This document shows, in pieces, positions 57,711 to 64,000 of a stretch of DNA of 64,000 bases (within the stretch, counting starts at the first letter, position 1; each line of letters starts with the position of its first letter). This DNA is from Prorocentrum cordatum (taxonomy: Eukaryota; Sar; Dinophyceae; Prorocentrales; Prorocentraceae). The position numbers and the translations under genes are program-made. The stretch covers positions 123,501-187,500 of the forward strand of contig CAUYUJ010014192.1 in assembly GCA_963575745.1 (NCBI GenBank). The letters are read 5' to 3'. Below the pieces are notes generated by a model, which was given only the letters and a program-made list of their open reading frames with translations, was not told the origin of the DNA and ran no database searches.

Positions 57711-59935
57711 TTAACCAATTCTTGTTTCAAAACACATTGTAAGGATTTTCCATTCTGAAGCGTCGCGTAGACATTGCAAAAGTATCCCTTTTGTTTTGAA
57801 ATTGGCACGACCTCGATGATGTAGGCACTTCGCCCATTCGTTCCTGGGTCTCCTGGGTACCCTGCGTAACTCGGTAGTGGCTGCTTGGACCGTTTCAGGC
57901 ACGAAGGTGATTGTTCTCAAAACGTCCTCGTCGCATGATCGCCGAATTGTGCCTAACCAGAGGTTTCGATGCCGTAGAAACTGGGTGCTGCAAGGCATCT
58001 GTTTTGTTTTGTCCAACAAAGTCTGGTTTGATACCCGCGGCCAATACGAGTGTGGTACATTGATAATCTTCCTTAGGCGCCGAGCTTCAAAAGCATCCGT
58101 TTTGCGTCTTTAGCTCTTCTCAACCAAGCAGAATACAAGAATACATGATCTTAATTGTTATCAGAGCTTGAGCGAATTCACATGTCCTCTGCTTGCCGTA
58201 ATTCGCGTATGCTTCCATGCACGCGAATATCTGGAGAATTCATCCCAGCCGCCCCATTCCTCTCTTCGGAATTATCTTATTCGCTGCAGGTGTACGTAGC
58301 TGTATGTCGCAATTATTCTCATAAGCTGGAAGTCGTCCCAGTGCAAGTCCATTCCGACCCTGGCGCCTGCAGCCGCAATTTCGCCCGGCAGATGTTGTAA
58401 CCTGTGTTGGCACCGGTCCACCAGTAGCGTATCGTCTGCGTATAGTAACGCTGACAACCCCAGACACAAGTGCGTCTTCGTTATTCTGTATAATCTGCTG
58501 GTTGCGTCTTCCATAACCAGTGCCATCAGCATAGCAAATACGAATGGTGAGAGCGGCCAACCCTTGGAGATTCCCGATCATGTGCGTCGATGTTGGGAGT
58601 TGAGCGTCTCATAAATATGATCAATCAAATTCAGGCACATTTGCGGAGTATCCTGAAAATTACGACGAGCGCCGTAGAATCGATCAAGCCGTCAATTTTT
58701 TCCAATGCAATGCAAGAAATGCCTTTCCATTGATTTTGTGCGTGCGTGTGTGAGTGGGTGAGTTGGTTCGATACGTCGCCGTACTGCATGCACTGCGTCT
58801 GATGTGCCGCGCCCACGCTGGCACCCCAAATGCGTTGGAGTGAGCCCGTGTTCAGCTCCTTCGTCGTGGAGGCGGTGGAGCACGAAGCGTGCAAGGAATG
58901 TGTATGCTGCGCTCAGCAGGTTGATACGGGCCTCGGAACAAATTAGCGAACATATGCCACATTCATCCGTCAACGCCTCCCCCTCCCCCCAATGTTCAGC
59001 GGTGGGTCTGATGAGATGCACTTCGACCGCAGTCTCCCCCGCGCGTGCCAACATTGAGTTTGGAGGGAGGGGGAGTGCTCAGTAATTGTTTCCCTCTACC
59101 GTAGGTCTATAGTTTACATGTGTCCACTGTGCCTTTGTTTTCATACATGGAAGTAACTGCAGTTGTTTTCCACTGTTGGATGCCCTCTTCTCCCAGCACG
59201 CGTTGCAAAGATCCGTCAGCCAGCACAGCCCCAGAGGATTGTGCAGCCTTCCAGTATCAAGCTGGAATATCATCTGTCTTGCTGATCTCCCGCATTTTCA
59301 TTTCTTGACAGCGGCTCCAATTTCAGCCTGCGAAAAGGGCGCATCGATGACCAGGGGGTAGGCTTTAGTACTTCGTCACTTCTGAGTTCTGCGGCCCGAA
59401 TTGTCCATTGCATTTGTTCCAGAGACTCTGCGGTAAAATCATGATTGTTTTCGCTATTGACCACCTCCCCTGCCATATTCCGTAGTGCGTGGATTTGCCG
59501 GTCATTATTTGTTCAATGAGTTTCATTTGCCGTCGGCTATTTGTTGATCTGCCCAATTCGTTTTCTCTTGTTCTGTTGATTTAAGAACATATTTCAACAA
59601 TTGCCTTCCTTTTTGCTTTGTGATTGTATAATTGGACTTCGCTTCGTTGTTCAATCACTTCCAACGTTGTGTGGGTGATCCATGGCCGTGTTACTTCCCG
59701 TAGCTTTTCCAGTAGCACAGTTGTTGTGAAAGTTGTTATGTATTTTCTTTTCAATGAATTTTCAAGGGGTTCCGCTTGTACACCGTGTTGTTGTACATGT
59801 TCAACAAAATCATACCCATGCATATTTCGGAAGGTATTGTCTCGAAGGGCATGGGCGTGCCATGGGCGTGTACCTTTGTTTTGCCGGCGTTTGTGGATGG
59901 TCATTGGAGACTGGATTGTGGAATTGGCGCAGGGA
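57711..59935 (-). pseudogene. 5'-truncated, decayed non-LTR retrotransposon (LINE) with YADD reverse transcriptase
   Basis: Read on the minus strand, pieces of one polyprotein occur in order but in changing frames. First comes the end of the endonuclease region (S-N-D-H near 59900), then R-P-W-I-T-H-T-T-L-E-V-I-E (about 59690) and L-C-N-A-C-W-E (about 59195). Next is the RT fingers region with R-G-R-G-T-S-D-A-V (about 58795), then the catalytic L-L-Y-A-D-D-T-L-L-V (about 58425-58450) with A-A-A-G-A-R-V-G-M-D-L-H-W-D after it. The C-terminal R-R-P-R-N-E-W-A lies at about 57850 and the end at 57711. Order and motifs are those of LINE pol proteins common in dinoflagellates. Most of the endonuclease and any ORF1 are missing. 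Several frameshifts make it inactive. 5' truncation fits target-primed reverse transcription. Confidence 0.8.
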
Positions 59936-60137
59936 ACAACAATTCAACCCGTGGAGCCTGGTGGTCCTACCAGGGGGCCAGCGGATTATTCTTACCCCTT
60001 TGGTATTGTTATCCCCAGCCGGTGTCCGTGGACTCCTCCGCAGGCACAGCCAAAATTCTGGACCGCCCAGCATCGAGGGAGGCACCAGGAGGGACTGGCC
60101 CCATCGGCTTCGACGCCGTCTATCGACGGGTAAAAAC
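59936..60137. other. Segment between LINE and hairpin element
   Basis: Plus-strand frames look moderately coding (G-P-T-R-G-P-A-D-Y-S-Y-P-F) but are short. I cannot assign them. Could be an exon interrupted by the next element. Confidence 0.3.
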
Positions 60138-60290
60138 GCCATAAACATATACACTTTTGGCTGGCGCTCCATCTGCGCTGGGGCCCCCCAGGCAACGCCT
60201 CTGGCGCCGCCCCTGGCGCGCTCCGCGCACCAGGGAGGGGGGGCTCAGCGCAGATGCAAGAAGTCCGCGAGGAGCGCCGAATGTTCTAGT
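60138..60290 (+). mobile_element. Hairpin element related to introner 3
   Basis: Left arm CATAAACATATACACTTTTGG and GGCGCTCCATCTGCGC; right arm GCGCAGATGCAAGAAGTCCG then GGAGCGCC. The centre GGCGCGCTCCGCGC is identical to that of 40786-40991. The arms are less complementary here. Flanking exons not recognised. Confidence 0.6.
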
Positions 60291-60771
60291 CGAGGCGGAC
60301 TCCGGATTTGTCCGTCACGGTCAGCGCACCTTTGTTGCCATGCTTGCGTGCTCTCTGCGTTTGCCGCCGCTGGGCGAAGCCATGTCCTGTAGTGCGGGTA
60401 CATGCGACCATGAGAGTATTCACATGTCTTCCCAAGTGTTTCTTGAACGTCACGCCTCCCCTCACTAAATCTGCAAACTTTTCTTCTCCTCCTCCTGCCC
60501 CTCCTCATTCTCCCTCCTCCGACTATTCTCTTTCTCTCCCTCTTCTCTCGGGATGCATTGTGTTCTCTCTTCATGTTGCTCCTCCTCCTCCTCGTGGCAC
60601 TCTTGGAGCGCATGCTGTACGAGCAGGTGTCTTCCGCGCGCACGGGGGGGGGCATTGCGCTGCCTTGGAGTACCCAGCCATTGCGATTTCAAAATATCTC
60701 CAGACGCCTCGTATTCGAGCTGTGGTAGCTGCGCCCGGGCAAGAAAAATAGTGACCTTTGCACCAGCGGGT

Positions 60772-61045
60772 CAGGAGAGGAAGAGGAGGAGAGAGAGGAG
60801 AAGGAGGAGGAGGAGGATGAGGTTGAGGAGGAGAGGAGAGGAGGAGACAAGAGGAGGAGGAGGAGGAGGAGGAGGAGGAGGAGGAGGAGGAGGAGGAGGA
60901 GGAGGAGGAGGAGGAGGAGGAGGAGGAGGAGGAGGAGGAGGAGGAGGAGGAGGGAGGAGGATAGGAGGAGAGGAGGAGATGAAAAGAGGAGGAGAGGAGG
61001 AGGAGGAGGAGGAGGAAGTGAGGCGGAGGAGGAGGAAGAAGGATG
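60772..61045 (+). repeat. GGA low-complexity tract
   Basis: Almost pure GGA/GAG repeat of about 270 bp, with a second short tract at 61228-61285. It lies just before the DinoSL relict. Confidence 0.95.
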
Positions 61046-61288
61046 CGTGAGTTGCGTGAAATCGTGTTTTGCCAAAGGTGTGCCTGGCAAGATGTATGTC
61101 CAGGGTTTCCCGGGAGGCCCCGGGTCCTCCGGAGTACCCCGGAGGGGTCTCAGTGACCTTATGTAAGGGCACGACGGGCTGGGGACACCTCGGGCCATGA
61201 GCACCGTTTTGGCACCCCCCTACAGGAGAAGGAGGAGGAAGGAGGAGGAGGAGGAGGAGGAGGACAGAGGAGGAGGAGGGAGGAGGGA

Positions 61289-61309
61289 ACCGTAGCCATT
61301 TGGCTCAAG
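61289..61309 (+). other. Nearly intact DinoSL spliced-leader relict
   Basis: Reads A then CCGTAGCCATTTGGCTCAAG. It equals the dinoflagellate spliced leader except for one T missing from the T run. It is followed by ACAGAG, not by the GT donor of a leader RNA gene, so this is a genomic relict of a trans-spliced mRNA and not an SL RNA gene. Confidence 0.85.
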
Positions 61310-61337
61310 ACAGAGCTTTCGGGGGCTGATAGACCTC

Positions 61338-61487
61338 CTACCCTGACACGTCGATTCAGGAACTGGCCGTTCTCGGTTCGCGGGAGGGCGTCGCGGCCGT
61401 CATTTTGCGGGTCCAGGTCCGTCGGTGTCCGCCCCAGGCCGTTTTCCATAAGGGGAGGTCCACTAAAGGGAGGTTTGTCCACCGCCG
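61338..61487 (+). repeat. CCTGACACGTCGATTC dispersed repeat, copy 3
   Basis: Close to copy 1 (48614): same GCGGGTCCAGGTCCGTCGG, AGGCCGTTTTCCATAAGG, CACTAAAGGG and CCACCGCCG. It begins 29 bases after the DinoSL relict, so it would be in the 5' leader of that transcript. Confidence 0.8.
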
Positions 61488-61666
61488 AAGCTTACCTCCC
61501 GTCCCGACTCCAGAGGCTCGAGGCCGAGGTGGAAGGGCAGCCCTTTCCCAGGCCTGAATGCCTCGACCAGTTTTCAGTGAGCTCCTGTTGGATGTTGGAG
61601 CATCTTCATTTGCAGCAATTTCGGCCCAGGTGTGCCCTCCCCCGCAGCATCGCTTGAGGCAGCCAT

Positions 61667-62413
61667 GGCCAAGGGCGGCGACGGCAAGAATGGTTGATTT
61701 TTTTCGTTATGGCGCTGTTTTTTGTCAAGTGTTCGTAGTGTGGTTGCGCCAAGAACCCGAGCCACAACAAATGGTGCTACCATGCCATCGATGGTTACCT
61801 CGAGTCCGTGAAGTCGACCCTGAGGCTGCCCTTAGCCGCAATTGGGGGAATGTCAGTGACCGAGACCCCAAAGGGAAAGGGCAAGGACAAGCCTGCTCGT
61901 GAACGGGGGCCAGGTGCAGGTCACCAGCTTCTCAACGAACCCGTGCAAGGCGCCGATGGAAAGTTCGAAAAGGTTCTGACACCAGACCCCAAGGAGTTGC
62001 TGGAGGAGCTCCTCAATGCATCGCGAGACATCCGTGACAGCCGAGTTGCCCCATCGATTCCCATGCAGACGGCTGAGGGTAACATCATGAAACGCGAGCT
62101 GCGGATTCAGCAACTGGAGCAGCGTCAGGGCGCTATCATCGTTGAACTTGGAGCCCTGGGAAAAGAAGGTGCTGACATTCAACAACAAATTGATCAACAA
62201 AATGATGCCATCAAACGAGTACGTGACGAAGCCCAAGCTAAAGTTCAGGCTGCGGCTGGTGTTGGGCCACTCCTGCCCCCAGACCAGATTGACATCAACT
62301 AACAGGCTTGGACACAAGTATTGGGCTCGATCGACGACCAGGTCAACATGCAGCTGGCCAACAAGTACCAAAGGCTGTCCAGAACTTCCAAGGCTCCTCC
62401 ACGTGGCCACCAC
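61667..62413 (+). pseudogene. SL-tagged zinc-finger/coiled-coil ORF, decayed
   Basis: A start-like M-A-K-G-G-D-G-K (ATG at 61667) is soon broken by stops. Coding sense returns near 61738 with C-G-C-A-K-N-P-S-H-N-K-W-C, a zinc-finger-like segment whose upstream half contains a TAG. From 61808 to 62299 the frame is open: a basic G-K-G-K-D-K part, then a long coiled coil (about 62000-62260; L-E-Q-R-Q, Q-Q-Q-I-D-Q-Q). A TAA at 62300 is followed in the same frame by Q-A-W-T-Q-V-L and a conserved-looking tail to 62413. Zinc finger plus coiled coil resembles ORF1 of non-LTR elements, but a host retrogene is equally possible. Confidence 0.5.
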
Positions 62414-64000
62414 TGACACGCCCGCGGCGCCCCTGCAGCCGCCCCCGCAGGCAGGGGCAAATGCACCTGAAGGGGCAGTAGGTGGAGGGGGCAGGGCTGA
62501 TGCAGCTTTGGCGGAGGATGAGGAGAATGCTTCCAGGAGGCTTGCGTCTAGAGTAGTAAAGGCCTTTGTCCAGTCTGTCATTGCTTGCGGTTCCCAGGTC
62601 CAGGGCTTTTCGCCGCGCGAGATCCTGACCCGAGTGTCAGCTGCACTGGAGCAAAGCAGTCTGGGACCCCGTTTGGGCCCTCATGAGCCTTGTCTTGTCG
62701 GAGCTGAGAAGACCCGGCGTTCCTGGCAGCAGGCGCGATAGAAAGGCGCGCCATGGAGTGGTGGCGTGCCGCGCAACCAATTGGAGCAGGTGCTACCCAC
62801 TCAGCTTTATCCCACTCAGCACACGTGCCCAAGCCCGCGCTCGGATACATGCGACGACTGTTTGAGCCTTGGGGTGAGAGGGCTAGAGGCCCAGTCCCTG
62901 ATGTTTTTCTTTAGCTGGAACAGGTTGGTTGGACAGCATCGGGGCCAGCTGGTTGGCTGACGCCCGCGGGCAGGAAGATCGTTCTTACAGCAGAACCTCC
63001 AGCTGCAATGAGATCATTCTTCCAAGATTTATGTAGCAGAAGTTCGAGTATGTCATCAACAAGAAGCTGCAAGGCTTGGGCCATCCAATTGCAGATGGCA
63101 TTCGAGCTTCGGGGCTCCTAGATTCATGCACATCCCTCCCATCGCAGCACAGGCGCCTCTTTAAGCTTGTTATTTCAGTCAGCGTGCCAACAGCTCCGAT
63201 CCTTCAGAAATGGAGATATCAGATCCCCGCAGGGCGCCCGTCCCGTGGTGGAGTGGACACCGCGTCTCACAGGATCTGGCACTGCCCATTTGGAGCCTGC
63301 AAGGGAAACCCGGTCTTTTGCGCAGAGTTCATAAATGGTGCTCGGAGAGCTGGCCCATCGCATCCTTTGTTTGCGCGCCTGCTCCAGCCGAATCCCGACT
63401 TGCCCTCGCCCGCGAATGATTGAGACTTGCGCTTCGCGGGGGCCGATGGTCTACATGCCGATCTTTTCTTTTTTGAAGTTGGAGCAAATCTACATGCGGA
63501 TGGGAGCTGCAGGGGCCCCGGGGGCCCTTTTTCTGGCCAGGGAGGGGGCAGCGTCTGCGCAAGTTGACGAGCCCAGGCAACTCGTCGGAGCCACTTGCCC
63601 CCTCTTCCCGGACCTGTTCCCCAAGACCTCCACTGATGCAGAACATGCCGCCTCTGCTCTGCCTGCCTTGAGGTCTGGGGCTCCTGAAACCATCGTGATC
63701 AATTGCGATTGCAGTGCCCTCGTGCTCATGCAAGCGTGACCCGAAAAGGCGCTCTCTGGCAACAATCGCTGTTCGATCTTGGTCAGACCAGCAAGGCTGG
63801 CACAAGGCAAAAAGGAGCTACCCGAGTTTTGCGAGGTCAAAGCGCACAGAGAATCCCACATCCACGGGAACAAACTGGCCGATCATTTTGCTGGTTTGGG
63901 AGCTTGGGCCCACTGCTTCTAACTGCGAGTGTGAACTGAATGCCCCGGGTTTTGAGGGATGCCAGAATATTGTGGTAGGTGTTTGCACCATCCTCCAAGA
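62414..64000 (+). other. Probable continuation of the decayed SL-tagged sequence
   Basis: Short frames with coding composition follow one another with shifts: A-S-R-R-L-A-S-R-V-V-K-A-F near 62530, and D-T-A-S-H-R-I-W-H-C-P-F-G near 63260, which resembles the zinc-binding H...C segment seen in dinoflagellate LINE proteins. No intact gene can be drawn to the window end. Confidence 0.35.

Overview
The window looks like nuclear DNA of a dinoflagellate. It is GC-rich and dominated by repeats. It holds three degenerate and one nearly intact relict of the dinoflagellate spliced leader (DinoSL), two long Rep/Pif1-type helicase genes of mobile-element type, a decayed non-LTR retrotransposon with a YADD reverse-transcriptase motif, and eukaryotic introns, some with non-GT donors. 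Nothing bacterial (ribosome binding sites, operons, CRISPR) was seen. Most long open frames are translations of tandem repeats, not genes.

Layout. 1-5.1 kb: a remnant of an OTU/helicase gene, a TGAGTCG array, two 73-bp arrays, a GAGGCT array and about 1 kb of GGA repeat. 5.1-15.6 kb: a Helitron-like Rep-helicase gene split by a 1.7-kb phase-0 GT-AG intron made almost wholly of a 33-bp tandem repeat. The gene carries one in-frame TAA and 13 in-frame copies of a short repeat encoding G-A-S/P-Q-P-A. A composite repeat of about 1 kb flanks the gene on both sides in direct orientation. 17-19.3 kb: CA/CG microsatellite and unannotatable DNA. 19.3-27 kb: two copies of a composite unit (leader with DinoSL-like stretch, RS-rich ORF, further segments, OTU-gene fragment, TGAGTCG array). 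27.2-33.7 kb: a second large gene (OTU-like N-terminus, SF1/Pif1-type helicase, cysteine-rich C-terminus), with a 451-bp phase-0 GT-AG intron containing a TGAGTCG array and two probable frameshifts. 33.7-39.2 kb: mostly TGAGTCG and GGCCTCTTGGGG arrays. 39.2-41.2 kb: a MITE-like element, then the most host-like gene in the window: a TPR protein with a signal peptide whose frame is restored by removing three hairpin-forming segments with GC-AG, GC-AG and GA-AG borders. 41.8-47.5 kb: AGGCCTA repeats, a 16-bp array, a 217-bp array within a 1.65-kb duplication, and a long ACT microsatellite. 47.5-57.7 kb: mainly low-complexity and dispersed repeats. 57.7-59.9 kb: a 5'-truncated LINE on the minus strand. 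61.3-64 kb: a DinoSL-tagged, decayed coding sequence (zinc finger, coiled coil).

The common theme is repeats that share the borders of introns. Tandem arrays fill the introns of both helicase genes, and hairpin elements make up the introns of the TPR gene. DinoSL relicts suggest that mRNA copies have been returned to the genome. All calls come from reading the sequence; no search or folding program was run.
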